A stretch of DNA of 64,000 bases from Mesaphorura yosii (Eukaryota; Arthropoda; Collembola; Poduromorpha; Tullbergiidae). The first letter of the stretch is position 1. Every line of letters begins with the position of its first letter. Shown in pieces: positions 31,814 through 44,971 of the stretch. The position numbers and the translations under genes were made by a program. Below the pieces are notes generated by a model that saw nothing but the letters and a program-made list of their open reading frames with translations, did not search any database and had not been told where the DNA came from. The stretch covers positions 96,371 to 160,370 of the forward strand of contig WIXG01000177.1 of the NCBI GenBank assembly GCA_009869945.1. Reading direction: 5' to 3'.

Positions 31814-33332
31814 TTTATTTCCAACTCGTGAATAAACAAAACACCAAATAAATACGTAACACAAAGTAACACACGAGTACGAGTACAAAGTTGGTATTCT
31901 TGGTAGTCGAAGAGGCTAAAGTAAAGCTTTGGAAGTTTGGAATTAAACTGGAAGTGACCAGATGAGGTCAGTCTTGCTTTATTAAAATCAGTAAACAGCG
32001 CACTGCATTGCACAAAAGGTGAATTTCGCTTGTACTAAAAAGTTGCGAGAATGGAAACGATGTGACATAAAATAACGCAAATGTAGAAATTAATTGCTAA
32101 TTACTTTCCATTTTGCATTTGGCGTGAATGCGATGCTAAAGTAGCTTAAAACTTGGAGTGAGAATTTCACCGAATATCAGCAAAGTAAAAAATCACAATC
32201 GACGAAACGAAGGAGCGACACGCGAATTGTAGTGACTCAAGTTGACTTAAAACAAAAGGTGCTTAGAGGAATGTGTTGCAGGAACTTAAATCGTGTGCAT
32301 GCAAATGAGATGAAGATAATGACAAAAATGACAAGACTTACATTGCCTTGCGCGTAAATTCGTATTAGAAAATTAGGAAAGTGTTGATTGTACGGGTCAA
32401 GACGACTATTAATTAGACATCTACGCTTACGGCTGCTGCTGTGACTTATGTACAGTAGAGAATTGAGTTCATGTATGCCCTTAATACTTGCCTAAATACG
32501 AACGTAGTACTTAATGTGAATCTCGTGGACCCCGATCACAACAGAGGAGCACCTTCAAGCAGCTAGCTTTAGCTGAGGTTAGGCCTGTCACGTGACGTGT
32601 TCTGCAGCTTCGTCTACGTTCTAGTCTATCTTTGGAATATTTACCGTGTCCATGTCGTTGTCGCCAGATGCCATTGCCATACCCAGCCAACTGAGCTAAT
32701 TAATTACGTAATTATCCTACTGCTACTACTTTTAGGAAGAGTCGCCAAACTAATTAATAACAATTACAAAGAGTATGAACAGTTGTGAGTCAAATTCAGG
32801 TTACGAGAAATCTCAACAGTCTACGCCTTTGCCGCCTTTCCTTGAGTCTAGTCTAGGCTACGACAATACAGAAGAATAGAAAATAGTTTGTGCCACCTTT
32901 CACAGGTCCTTTGCTAACGTGTAGAAATTGAGCATGGCCGAGTGAGAGCACGGAAGAAGACGACCACGAGAAATTACGAGTTACAAGTCAAGTACGAAGA
33001 GAGTCTAAAATCCCAAGAATGTCAGTCGCCCAAGTCTTCGACGCGACGCCTACGAAACTACGGTTAAAGAAGTAAGAACACGATTCGATTGGCCAAGAAG
33101 TGAACGAACGTCAAAGTCAAGGATAATTTCCAAGTCAGAGCGAATACGAAAGGAGACAAACAGACGACTGACTTCAATCGGAAGTAAACAACGTTCACGT
33201 TTATGTTGAGTTCGCACTTTCTCCATTCCGATTCCAGTGCTTTGTTTTGGTTAAGAGAGAGTTAGAGAGCAGAGGAGAAGAGTCTGAAGAGATTACGCGT
33301 ACGGTCACAGCAACGATTCTTCCAATCTTTCA
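31814..33332 (-). other. ANKS1: Probable 3' UTR of the ANKS1-type gene
   Basis: Directly after the ANKS1 stop codon there is about 1.5 kb without coding potential and with fewer of the imperfect AATTGC-type words seen elsewhere. AATAAA hexamers on the minus strand at 31983-31978 and 31819-31814 could end the transcript. This is inferred from position, composition and hexamers only; no transcript evidence is available. Confidence 0.35.
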
Positions 33333-36300
33333 TCAGAGTTCTTCCTTGGAGACGATCGGAGCCCGCGAGAGGTGCTGCGGGGACGCGGCACCGAAGCCTC
33401 CTCCGTGGCTGAACGACTCGGCCCGCGGAAGCCCGTGCCCGAACTCCTTCTTGTTGTTGCTGCCGCCGCCGCCGTGGTTGCTGCTGCCCTGCGGCTGCGG
33501 CGAGTTTGACGCCGAGTTCGAGGCGGACGAGGAGCCGTGCGGCGTCGACGGGACGGGGATGTCTGCCACCGAATGCGAGCGGCTGTGGCTCTGGTCGCCC
33601 CCGCACATGCTCTGGTACTTGTCGCGAGTGTTCCGCACGCGCCCCACCGACTTGGTACTCAGCTGCGTCGCCGACTTGGACCGCACGTGCCCGCGATTCT
33701 CCCGATTCTGCGTCTGGTTCACGAGCGCCAGCTGGTACGCCACCTCAAACGCCTGCCCCAACGTCAGAATCGCCTCCGTCGCAATTTCCTGTAACGCACA
33801 ATGAAACTCCGCTGCACTCGCACCGAAAGAGTCCTGAACAACTTGGAAAGGTTAGCCGTTGACAGAAAGAAAGTGAAAGCGAGCGGTTTAATAAATGAAC
33901 TCACGACAGAATCGAGACAGAAGACGTGACATGAATGACTGGGCTGGTCGGGAACTTTGGTTACGAGGGCCAAGTGTCGGAGGTCGTCGGACGCTTGACA
34001 AGTGCACTGAATGCTCCCGATGTCGTGCTCCCGTACCAAACTCTGCAGGACACAGCACAACGCGCTCATGAATCATGTGTCAAAAGAGTCAGAAGACAAG
34101 AGAAGGTCTTCTATTCTACCTTTGTTTTGGCATTGTACCAACTGACGACCGACGCACTCACGATGAGCGTCACGCCAAGATTCACCACTTTCGCCTGCAC
34201 TCGCTCCTGCCCCGCCGCCGCCGAGCCCTCTTGAGCTCTAATCTGCTGAATTGCCTTTTGAATCGACTCGGTCGTCGAGAACTCTTGAACTAAAGTCCAC
34301 CCGACGTACTGCAACAAAAAACAGCGGCGACTGAGTCAGTTAATCTCTTCCCGATTCTCCACATTCCAGGGATTGAAGTGTTTAGTGTTTATCTTACGTT
34401 GGCTCTGTACGTCACGCTGCCGTCGATGAGCGTCTCGGGCTGATGACGCCACGCCGTCTTGAGGGCCGAGGAGACGCCCGACACGAGGTGGTTCGGATCG
34501 CGGAGCGGCAGTGACCCGTCGCCCGGCTCGTCGATTCCGTTGGAGAAGCGCGGGGAGGAGGAGGAGAGCCGACTCGGCGTTCGCGAGGCGCCGGAGACCT
34601 TCAGGCCGGCCTCGACGAGACGTCGGCGGTGGCCGAGTGCGTCGATCTCAAGGACGGTGATGAGCTCGTCGTGCCAGAGCTGCAGGAGGCGCTCCGGCTG
34701 CGAGTACAGATGCTTCCGGAAGGTCTCCGCGTACTGCTCCAAACGAAGCTCCGCCAGCCACTTCTCCACAGAGGTCGGCACGCCCTCGGCCGTGATGGAA
34801 CGCGGCCAGCTCACTGGCAGTTTGTAGGCCTGCTCTGCCACCATCGTCCGATGAACCGCATTCAGCATTCCGATCTCGAGCAGCGAGCCCTCGTCCAAAA
34901 TTCCACCGCCCTGCAATCAGAGAGCGCCGATTAATCACTTTCCTTCTCGCAATTTGCAAATCGCATGTCGTTCGCATACCAGAAAATTGAGATCGTCGAA
35001 TCCGTTGGCGACGAGGAGCGTCTCATACTCACTCATACTAAAGCCCGCCAGCCACTTGCCCATCTGACTCATCAGCAGCGGCGACAATCGACTGTTCTCG
35101 TCTGCGAGCACGCAATTACAGAATTTGTTACTGGAAAGGCACGGATTTTTTAGTCTTTGTGTATTTCGTACTGAGTGAGTTCATGAATTTGTCCCAGCTC
35201 TGGTCGACGTCCGCCACCGATGCGGGCAAAACGCCCGTCGACTTGGTCGCCTGCGCCAGCCGGTTGCTCGCGTAGGTTTTGTGTTCGTTCAGGGCGACAG
35301 CGGCGTCGTACGAATTGACTTGGCGCCGAATGAATTTTGGCTTGGGCGCAATGGCTGGTTTTGGTGCAATTGCCGGTTTTGGTCCTTTGACCAACGGCTT
35401 CACGGTCACGACGATCGGCCGTGCACGCGAATCCTGCGAGAGACGAAAGAAAGCAGACAAGCATTGGAAAGCGCGAAAATGTGAAAGTTTGATCGTTCGA
35501 AAAGCGAAAGAGAGCATGAAAATCCGACTTACATTTGTCGCCGAATCTGGATTTTTGTCAGTTTGTCTTGTCGGGAGATTCTGTTGAGCATCGTTCGAGT
35601 CGGAGTCTTTTCTGTCGTTGGTCAGTCGGAGCCCGGGCGGCGGGCCCACGTTCTCTTCGCTCCTTTTGGCATCTCTCGCGTGAGCCTCCGTCTTAGCACT
35701 ACAATTATTCCTAACGAGTCTTGCGTGTTGAGAGTTTGACTGGTTTTTGAGCTCATCACCGCTCCCTCCGTTGAAGAAAGCAATATCACTTTTGGCACAT
35801 GAGTTATGGTGGTCCACTGTCGATGACACCGCGTCGAGCGAGTCGGTGGACTGACTAGCACTCGCCCGCCACCGCCCACCGCCCTCGTCCAGAGACTTGT
35901 TCCGGCTGGGCAGAGACAGCTCGTACGGCTCGCAGCCGAGGTCGGGGTGCGTTGGAGACGCCGACAGATTCCTCCTAGGCGGCTTCTTCGGCGGTCCCGC
36001 CAGCGTCAGCGACTGCAAATGACACACAAGACAAGCAATGTCGTATGCAATGCAATGCTTCAATTGGCAAGTCTGATTCAGGTACGACTTCAGGCCTAGG
36101 CGAATGCTCGATGCTCATTTACCTTGTCGAAATCAGGTCCCCGTGTGTACACGTCCAGCGATCGCCGCATCGCGTCGCGGCTAAAGTTGCCTGACTTCGG
36201 AGACTCGGCCTCCTTCGGCGAGATCTTCTTGGCCGAGCTCGAGTCCCTCTCCGCCGGCGTGCCGCTGCTGCTTCCGAACGTCTTGTCCCCTCCCGCCGCC

Positions 36301-39300
36301 GCCTTGTTGGCTCCCTCGTTCGAGGCGGGCACAGGCGAGGTTCTGCTCGACACGTGAAACCTCTTCAGGGCGCCGCGGATGAGTTCGGCGATCTCCTTCG
36401 CGACGGGTGTCTGGAGCCCGACCTCGTTCAGGCGGTCCACAGCGGTCCTGCGCATGTTGTCGGTGACGGTGACGTCGATGCCTCCATCGAGCAGTTCCTT
36501 CACCACGTCGACCTTTCCGCACAGCGCCGCCTCTGCGGGTAGAAGCGTCAATGTGAGGTCAAAGTCAAAACTCGTCAACGCAAATCGGATTTGAGTTTTG
36601 ATTTAATCATAATGCAGAAAAGGGCAAATTGCCTTACAAATGGCATTTGCATTTGTGTGTTCACTCACCGTGAAGCGCCGTGCCCTGACTCGTTCTGATG
36701 TTGACTTCGAAACCGGCTCTGAGAAGGACCTCCACGACGCTCCTGCAAAGTGCAAGCAAACAGGTTGGCCACTTTAGAATGGGTGCATTCAGCTGAGCTG
36801 CATTTGCATGGCTGGGCTGTCTAATTGCTCGGAGTAATAAATCATACCGTTTAGAAAACTTTCACGCTTGTCTCCGCTCATCAGACTCGAGCTTCTTCTT
36901 GCACGCGTTACGAATTAGTTACGAATCTCCACGGCGGAGAAGCGTCAAGTCAAAATATTAATGATTCCTGACACACAGGAAAATGGGCTTTAAAGTGCTC
37001 GAGAGTGAGAACAAATTGGCATTTTGGGCCTGCCTTTGCCTTTGCCTATGGAACAATGGCAACAAGTGTCGGATGAAAGCGCCCATTCATTCAGAGGGAA
37101 ATGACACAAGATGACAGCAATCCTGCTCTGTTCTGCGCTTAATAAATAATAAATCATGACACAACCACGGTCGAGTATTATGCATTGTGCATCCGAAACT
37201 GCAATATGTAATTTGCATTTGAACGCGTACAAATACGAAATGATGAAATGGCGAAATGGGCATTCAACCCCTCGGAGGCCAAAAGAGTCGAGTCAAGAGT
37301 CCGCTAACGAAGTGTGACGGTGAAAGCAAAGAGCCGGAGAGAGTGTTTGTGTGAATTCTAGTTGTTACGCACCTGTGCCCGTTCCTGGAGGCCATGTGGA
37401 GTGGGGTGTGGTGGAAGACGTGCTTCGAGAGCGTCGGACTTGTGTACGTGGCCAGTAGCTCCGGATGCGACTTGAGAAGAAGCTGCACCGTTTCCAGTCT
37501 GCCAACCCAACAACAAAAACAAAAAACAAATTAGAACAAGAATTTCTGGGATTTTTCCGTCCGGTCTCTAGTTTTCCAGTCGCCAATGCATTTGACTTTA
37601 AAAAGCGGGCATGCACTTATTTCCATTCTATTTCTGGAGGTTGACGTTATCTCTGAGCTGTCGTGCCGAATCAAATCAGGATCATTCGGCTGAGTTGGCT
37701 TGGACAAGTCATAAACGAGAGTTACCTCCCGTAGTGGGCTGCCAGGTCGAGCGACGACTCCTGCCTCGAGTTGAGGATGACCGGGTTCGCGCCGTGCTCC
37801 AAAAGCAGTTTGACGACTCCAGTGTGCCCGAACTGAGCGGCTAACGAGACCGGCGTGTCCAGCGACTGGTTCTATTTCGGAGAGAAAAAAAAAATAAGAG
37901 AACGCACGTCAGACATAAATACAAAATCTCAATCTCGCATTTCTTAATCCATAAACAAATTCCCAAAGTCCCACTTCAGCCGAACGCGTCCACTCGCAGG
38001 CGAGAAAAGAATTGTGGCCTTAAACTGGCCGAAGAAATTTTAATCTTGCACAAGTCTGCATTTCAAAGGTCGCCCATGCGGTCACAAAGACGGTAAGGCA
38101 AAGGTAAAGTCGAGAGAGATTTAATCAAAGTGAGGCAAATATTGAGAGCGCAGAACGCGTTTTATGTATTCTTTTGTGTTTTGTAAATAATCTTTTGCCC
38201 GAGCAGCACTCTCGGGTCCTCGCACAATACAGCCAGGAGCAGGCTCAGGCTCACATTTCATCTCTTTCAGGGCTCGCATACGTGCGTGCAGAGAAATATA
38301 GAAATATTTGGACAAATTCTAATGCGTTCATTGTCACCGGGTCTCGTCGGTCACAATATTGAGCGTGTTAGTTTCCAGGATGATGCCTGCGCAGAATGTC
38401 CGCACTCTCGAGAGAGCCAACAGCAAAAGCAAACTTATCCACGCTTCACCGCACCGACTCGGAAATTATGAACCAAGGTGCTGTGCTTCGATTCGAATTT
38501 AGTTTCTGTAATCCCACTTTGAAAACGTCTCGACTCGGTGTCGAGTCGATGCTGATCAGCTCGTTACGTTATTGTCAGACTTGGACTTCAAATTTCAAAG
38601 ATCTTCCGCTCCAGCGCCTAACAAGCTAACGCTAAAGCTAAGCTTCCACTTCAGACCGGCAGAATCGCGACAGCGACAACGACAACAACGGGAATTTTGA
38701 AACGCATTGTCAGGGATTTTGAAACTTCTCGGACAACAGAAGAAAGAGAAAAGCCCTTCTCACATCTCACATGCGGAGCGGAGATTTAATCACCGTCACC
38801 GACACTGCATTTGGCGATTGCATTGCATGCCATGCCATGCATCACGCATGCATTCTTCGACTTTGTGCATTCGGTCAAGCCCGTTTGATGATTTGGCGAG
38901 TTGGTGAATGTGAGTAAAAGCAAAGGGAAGGGAAAGTACGAAAGCACGGCACTCTACAAAGACGTCCTGCAGTTTAATTGCTAAATATTTGCTGAGCCAT
39001 AAAATGTAGACAGACACCGAATTGAGATTTCGTGCTCCCCGCAGAGCACAGCCGCCCTGCCCTGCCTACTGCCTTTGGTTCGGTGCAGGTTTTAATTGAC
39101 AATCAGACATTATTAAGATAGAGCAATCAACGGGAGTCAGTCATCTCCCTCGATGGCGGCAATTAAATGAAGAGGATTCACTCACCATGAGATTCACGTT
39201 CGGAACAGACGGCCCGTGAGTTAGCAGTAGCTTGACGATTTCCTCGTTCCCACTCCAAGCTGCAATCATGCCAAAGCAAAATTAGCCAAACAATGTCAAC

Positions 39301-39982
39301 GAGTTGCAGTGCAGTAGTAGCGCACTGATTAGCTGATTGGGATCTTTATGAATTCTCACCTGCCAGATGCAAAGGCGACGAGCCCTGCAGGTCCACAATG
39401 TTCGTGGACGCTTCATGAGTCAGCAGCAGCTCGACAATGTTCCTGAATGTCAATGATTTCACAATTAATAGCAGACTGACAATCGGCAAAGATGGCTGTA
39501 ATTGGTACTCAGTTAGTTAGTTGGCGGTTGGTTACCTGTGTCTGTTTAAGGCTGCATGGTGCAGAGCAGAAAATCCATTGCCGTCCTGGGCATTTGCACC
39601 AGAACCTCTCCGCAAGCTGCAGAAATGAAAGCAAAATCATTCTCTTATCATTAAATTAATTTCAGGACAAATTAACCAATTGTTTATCGCATATTTGTGT
39701 CAATGCCCTAATGAAATGAGTCATAAAGGAATGACTCAGCCTTTAATCTGTTTGACAGATACAATTTCAGAATAGATGGACATGTCTTGGTAGTCTTGTT
39801 CGGTAGGCAATTAACTTAATGGCGCAAATGATGGCGATGAATAATCAGTAATTGGTGGTAGTTTTCGATTGCTCTTACCTGGCGAGAGGTCCACTTCGTT
39901 TGGCCCGTTGTTGCAGGATTTTCTCGACGATTGCGATATCACCATTCCTAGCAGCTTCAATTAATTCTTGATCTTTGCCCAT
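33333..39982 (-). CDS. ANKS1: ANKS1-type adaptor: ankyrin repeats, two SAM domains, PTB domain
   Basis: Ortholog of vertebrate ANKS1A/B, cytoplasmic adaptors of Eph/EGF receptor signalling and trafficking. Fifteen exons join in phase to 1100 codons: 39982-39879, 39616-39536, 39442-39360, 39259-39186, 37871-37726, 37498-37373, 36742-36669, 36532-36123, 36012-35533, 35433-35172, 35101-34980, 34910-34398, 34308-34120, 34042-33905, 33833-33333. Residues 1-270 hold about six ankyrin repeats ([23 protein letters not shown]). Residues 340-600 are a disordered linker with [14 protein letters not shown] and a duplicated PKPAIAP unit, both likely SH3 ligands. SAM1 lies at about 617-684 ([14 protein letters not shown]), SAM2 at 698-758 ([17 protein letters not shown]) and PTB at about 820-965, closing with [13 protein letters not shown]. 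The start [15 protein letters not shown] matches the family N-terminus; an upstream in-frame ATG at 40069 is possible. The Ser/Asn/Gly-rich tail after the PTB is variable. All junctions keep frame. Confidence 0.95.
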
Positions 39983-41046
39983 TGACGTCGACGCACTGCT
40001 GCGCTGGCCTGACTTGACCAACTCGTGAGTGACCTTACTCGCTGGAGGGATTCCGCTGCCCAAGCACAAACTCGGTCACAGCCACACGTTGATCACTTTC
40101 CATGCCCTCCGCTGGTCAGGCTCGGGCTCGCTATCTGACATGCCGAAGGCGACCTAGCCAAGCTTGATTTTTCAGTCCCTGTCACTGTGATCGTTATCAG
40201 CTGCCTGAACGTCAACTCACGCCACGCAGTCACTGATCTACAGCACTGATCTCCAACATTCTCTTGGTAGTTTCGACTATCGGGCTCCTGTCACAATAAT
40301 TATTCACTGATTCACTGCAGTCGGCCGCGAGTCACATCGTACGAGAGTCCAGCATGGCGAAAATGGCGAAATGACAGGGCAGGAAAGGGTTGTCAATGCA
40401 GATTTGGTGGAATTTTGCAATTCAGGAGATCAAAGTTAAGTTTTAGTATTTTGGAGCCATCGATCCACACCCAACCATTTCTACTGCACTGCACTGCTTT
40501 GCTACGCACAGCGCAGACAATGCTTTTGCAGTAGATTTGGCTGGCCCATTACACGTAACCCAGATTGGAAAATGCATTAGAAAAGCCGTGGTCATGGGGA
40601 AGCACGGAAGCACTGCGCCGAGCGAGCTCGCGTACACTTTCGCCTTGCATTGCAGCCAAGCAGCAGCAGCAGCACAGCCACCCAAGTAAAGGATTCCGAC
40701 CAAGCAAAGACCGAACACAGGCAAAAGTGATACATCAGCTGATTTCCTTGCAACTGCGGGCATGTGCCTCAGCTTGCTTGTAATTCTCAGTCCGCTCGAC
40801 TTTAATTGGGCTCCGAATTGGGCCTCCAGCAATTCGTGGAGCATCTACCCAGGTAAAAGTGAAAAAATCCCATTTCTTAAGGAGTACCTGTGCCTGGCGC
40901 CTCTGCAAACGCGAATGCGAATGGCGCAATCGAGCCAGCTAATCGATCAAGACAATCAGTGTGATTGTGATGTGGATGTGATTCCTGGTTATCAGTGCCT
41001 AATTATGGAAGGTCACCTGAAGTCTGATCTTGGCTGCTGATTGCTG
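39983..41046. promoter_or_regulatory. Head-to-head intergenic interval between ANKS1 and TM7SF3
   Basis: The ANKS1 ATG (minus, 39982) and the TM7SF3 ATG (plus, 41047) are only 1064 bp apart and point away from each other, so the interval must hold both promoters and both leaders. I see no clear TATA box next to either start. An ORF at 40443-40844 on the minus strand has no splice or homology support. Confidence 0.6.
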
Positions 41047-44000
41047 ATGTACGAAGTATCAAGTATGAAGACGAACATAAATCCGGTGTGGTTGTTGCTA
41101 CGTGTGATGTGGTCACTTGTGACAATTCTATCGCAGCAGTGGAGTGCCGCCAGTCAAAGTGTGGGCGTGGATGATGTGACCGACTCAGGTACAACACTTA
41201 AGTAGCTCTGTAGCTGTGCTTGGGATTGTGATAAGAGCAGTCTGTAGATTCATGATTCAACTTGCAAGGCAAATGCAATGGGCTAATTGGCCAAATTGTC
41301 GCTGCACTGGTTTGATTCATCTTCATCTTGTTCACGAGAGCAGTTATCCTTATCGTTTGCTTTGATTGATATGACACAGCTCTTGCTCGCAGTGATAAGC
41401 AGAGGTTTCTATAAATCAGCAATCGGCAAAGCCTGTCTGAAATTTGCAATTTTCTCTCAGTTCAGATTGTTCTCTTGATCCCGCTTGCTTTTCGCACATG
41501 CACATGCTTTGACTGTTGAGTTGTGTTGTTTCGTCCGTTTGAAATGTTCAAATTTCGACTGCAAAAGTAGTAGAATTGATAAAGGTGGCACGAAGTTGTT
41601 GGCATTAACGATCGAACAACACAATTTTGCAATCACTGAATAACTGCTCCAATGCCGGGTTTTAAACTATTTCCACATCCGCAGTGGACACGGTGATGCT
41701 GAGCCTCGAAAATCGAACCAGAGAAGTTGAAGTTGGGCCCGACGCCCGAATTACGATCGAAGTCGCTCAGTTGACCGCTGCGTCTGCGTCTCCATCCATC
41801 GACGTGGCGTTCGCCGTCCTCGAAGTACACTCGTACTTCCTTAACGTCACGCTATCCTACAATGCCACGCTCTCGCCCGGCTTTTACACTATCGGCACGA
41901 ACGTCGGGCTCGTCCTGTTTGCAAACGAAACGCCGGATGGCTCGATGCGTGTGTTCCTGATGAACGACGACCGGCAGAGACAAGTCGCGCATGTGCTGCT
42001 CATCCTGCAGCCGTACGATAGCAACGGTGAGACAACGAGAATAAAAGTAATCGAAGAAACCGCACTGTGGCCTCGCCCTTTCGCCATTAATTCTTTTTAT
42101 CTTCTAATCACGCAGCTCCCATTCCTGGCGGATGCAGCATGGAGCTGCCGATGCAGACGGCACCTTTTCTTCCGACCTACTTTACCCACTCGCTCCTTAC
42201 CGTCGAATTCCCGCTCGCCTCGTGGCCCGCCAACGTGCGACCGGCCACCTGCGACAGGACGCCGGCGGAGTACGACGTCTACCAACTCTACCTGCCAGAG
42301 AACGACAGGTCGAGGAGGACCGTCTTCGACGCGGTGCTCGCCATGAGCGGAGTCCGCCAGGCGGAAACGAACGGACGAAGGGTCAGTGTGCATGCCTCCT
42401 CTTCACTGCTGCATAACTTCATTCCCCATACGCCACTACGCCATGAATGATTGCTCGAAGGAGACGACAGCGCGAGGATTTAAAACTATTGGTATCTTGT
42501 TTGCGTGCAGATATCGTTCAGTGGCAGCCCACCCAGCAAGATTAAACTTGCAAACTACGTGGGCACGGGTCGCGTGGTCGTGGTGGTGGCGAGGGCCCTC
42601 ACCTCCTCCGCCGCCTACGTGCCCACCGTCTCCTTCGGCTGCCACCCGGCTGCGAACGTGGACGCGTACGCGAATGACATCGACATCGGCCAAGACCAAG
42701 GCTGCGAGTTGCTCGGTTTGTCCTGTGCTGATATTAACTTGGCGCATAACCTTTTTATTTCGTTGAATTGCATTGTCTGCTCTGTTCTTGCCATAGACTC
42801 GTCCTGGACCAAACTGCTCGTGGCCGCCCTGCTCTTCCTCGGAATTTTTCACGCGCTACTCGGTCACAGATTTTACAAGACGCATTTGTTCCTGCACGGC
42901 TTTGCTGCAGTCAGCCTCGTCAGCTACATTCTGCTCGTCGCGGTCACAGAGTTTAACGACACGGGTAAACAAAAGGCGAAGATGTCCCTACGAATTGCAA
43001 AATTGCGATTGCTGTGATTTCCATCAATGTTCGCATAATTTTCTATTTCCTTGCATTGCAGTTGTGCATTTGTCCACCTTCACTTTGGGTGGCCTGGGCG
43101 GGCTGTTAATCGTGCTGGTTTGGTGCCGTTTCGACGTGCCGCTGTTTGCGGTGTTGCTGGGCTGTCTCCTCTCGGGTTTCGTGGTCGCCTGCACCGTCGC
43201 CTACACGCCCTTGGGTAAGCCCATTGCTCAATTGCTCACTCATTACTCAATACTCAATTGCAATTTATGTCCCATAAAATGACGAAATCGTGTGTCATGC
43301 ACCCAAAAGAGAGTTTGGCGACAATCCTAACAGAAGGAAAGGCTTGGGCATGAAATCGAAAATCCTCGCGCAGTGTTCGTGCTTTGCTTGTGAGTTGGTG
43401 ATCCAAAAGTGGTTCGAGCTGTTTTACAAAAGGACAGCGGCCGTAAGCAAACAAAGCTCCTGCCTGTTTGTTTTGTGTATCCGCTGTCCAACGCAAACGC
43501 AAATTTACAAACAAAAACGGCTCAACTCGTTGTCCACCCTTCTTTTTACGAAATTCATTTCGTCTCGCGAGTTTATTTGACCAAGAAATCAGGCTGACAT
43601 GAAGAAAGGCAGACAGGCATTCCAAGTGAGCAAATAAAAAGAAAAATCTTCGAGACCAAGAATAACGAATAGGAATTATTAAAAATGCGAGGTTCTTGGC
43701 ATTGATCTCATTGCTTGCTTGCGCTGTTATCGTTTCGTAGCTGATTTTGCCATTCTGAAGAACGACGCGGAGTTCTGGCTGGCCTTCTCGTCGCTGGTGC
43801 TCGTCGTGCCGATCGTCCTCATTCCCTTCACGCACTCGGTGAGTCCGACCGACCTTGTCTCTTCTCTCTTCTCTTGTTCTTGTTTGCATTCGAATTCCGA
43901 GCTGACGTGTTGAGTAATGCTTTGTGAAATTACACGCTCAGCCGATTCCAATTAGAACTCTCACTCATTCAAGATTCACTGTCTGAATCGCCAATCGCGT

Positions 44001-44850
44001 TTCTGTTGCAGGCGAGCATTGTTTGCACGGCGCTGGTGGGCTCCTTCGTCGCTGTCGTCGTGCTTGACCTCTTTATGGGCAGCAACCTGAAGTTCATCCT
44101 GCTCAACGCGCTCCGCCGAGCCACGGACCCAGAATTCCGAACGGCCGTGCTAGACCCAACTTTTCAGAACACAGGTAGGCAAAGCACGAACATACGAATA
44201 AGACGAATAAACATGTGCGAATGGCATTGATGGCTTTTATTTTGAAGTCTGTTGACGAGTGGCTGACAGAGATACTTGGCCATTGATAGGCAGGCTCATC
44301 ATCATTATTTTATGCTCATGAAACCGTGAAAAAGGAGGAAAATTGAGGTCCAACATGACAAACTGGTCAGGCCTTTGTCTCTTCGCATTCGCAGGAGCAG
44401 CGTTTGCGTTCCTTTGATGCTCTGTCAGTCTTAATGCACTCCCCTAATCGCAGCAGAAGAGGTTCGGCTTCTTCAAAAGAGGAAATGCGCTCCAACATCA
44501 TAATTGTTCTGTTTCTCCTCCGCGACACGCTTCATTGCACCCGTTCTACCTGCTTGTCTGCCATCATTTGCCAGGCCTGTCTTCTCACCGCGCAGAACGT
44601 TTTAATAAATTCTAGGACCCGTGTTTAGTATTTATTTCTGTCTTCTGTTCCAGACGGCGTGCTGACGGGGGCCTGGGTCCTCCTTGCCCTCGGCGGCTTC
44701 CTCCTCCAGGCCTGGCGCGAGAGGGACCGCCCGCCCTTCCCAAACAGACCCGCCTGGTTCACCGCCCGACCCCGCGCCAGCTCCGTCACCGTCTCCGTCC
44801 GCGCCCCGACCGCTCCGCTCCCGAACGAAGCCACTCCGCTCCTCGCATGA
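41047..44850 (+). CDS. TM7SF3: TM7SF3 ortholog, seven-span transmembrane protein
   Basis: Vertebrate TM7SF3 is a seven-helix protein linked to ER-stress responses and cell survival. Nine exons join in phase to 577 codons (human protein about 570): 41047-41188, 41685-42026, 42116-42381, 42511-42715, 42797-42964, 43062-43214, 43741-43838, 44012-44174, 44654-44850. A signal peptide (WLLLRVMWSLVTIL) is followed by a roughly 270-residue luminal domain with N-glycosylation motifs (NVT, NAT, NET) and the family signatures PGGCSMEL and YDVYQLYLPEND. Seven hydrophobic helices follow at about 325-342, 350-369, 378-396, 401-421, 438-456, 461-480 and 514-533; GHRFYKT between helices 1 and 2 matches the human GHRFWKT. 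The short Arg/Pro-rich tail ends PLLA, compared with PLLL in human. A second in-frame ATG at 41065 gives a cleaner signal peptide and may be the real start. The gene is convergent with toy. Confidence 0.96.
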
Positions 44851-44920
44851 GTCACAAACTCGAAAATGTCCAAAACCATGACACGTCTCTGATTTTTGTT
44901 ATGCATTCTACAGCTGTTGA

Positions 44921-44926
44921 AATAAA
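44921..44926 (+). promoter_or_regulatory. TM7SF3: Poly(A) signal of TM7SF3
   Basis: A canonical AATAAA lies 71 bases after the TGA stop and is followed by a GT/T-rich stretch. It gives TM7SF3 a very short 3' UTR of about 90 bases. Confidence 0.75.
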
Positions 44927-44965
44927 GTGCGATACGCTCTTGTTATAAAAATGGGTTTGAATTAT

Positions 44966-44971
44966 TTATTT
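44966..44971 (-). promoter_or_regulatory. toy: Probable poly(A) signal of toy/Pax6
   Basis: AATAAA on the minus strand, about 1.2 kb past the toy stop codon. If used, the toy and TM7SF3 transcripts meet or slightly overlap at their 3' ends. Confidence 0.45.

Noticed and set aside
40443-40844. 133-codon ORF in the ANKS1-TM7SF3 interval
   Set aside because: No family match or splice support, and it lies in what must be promoter and leader DNA of two conserved genes.
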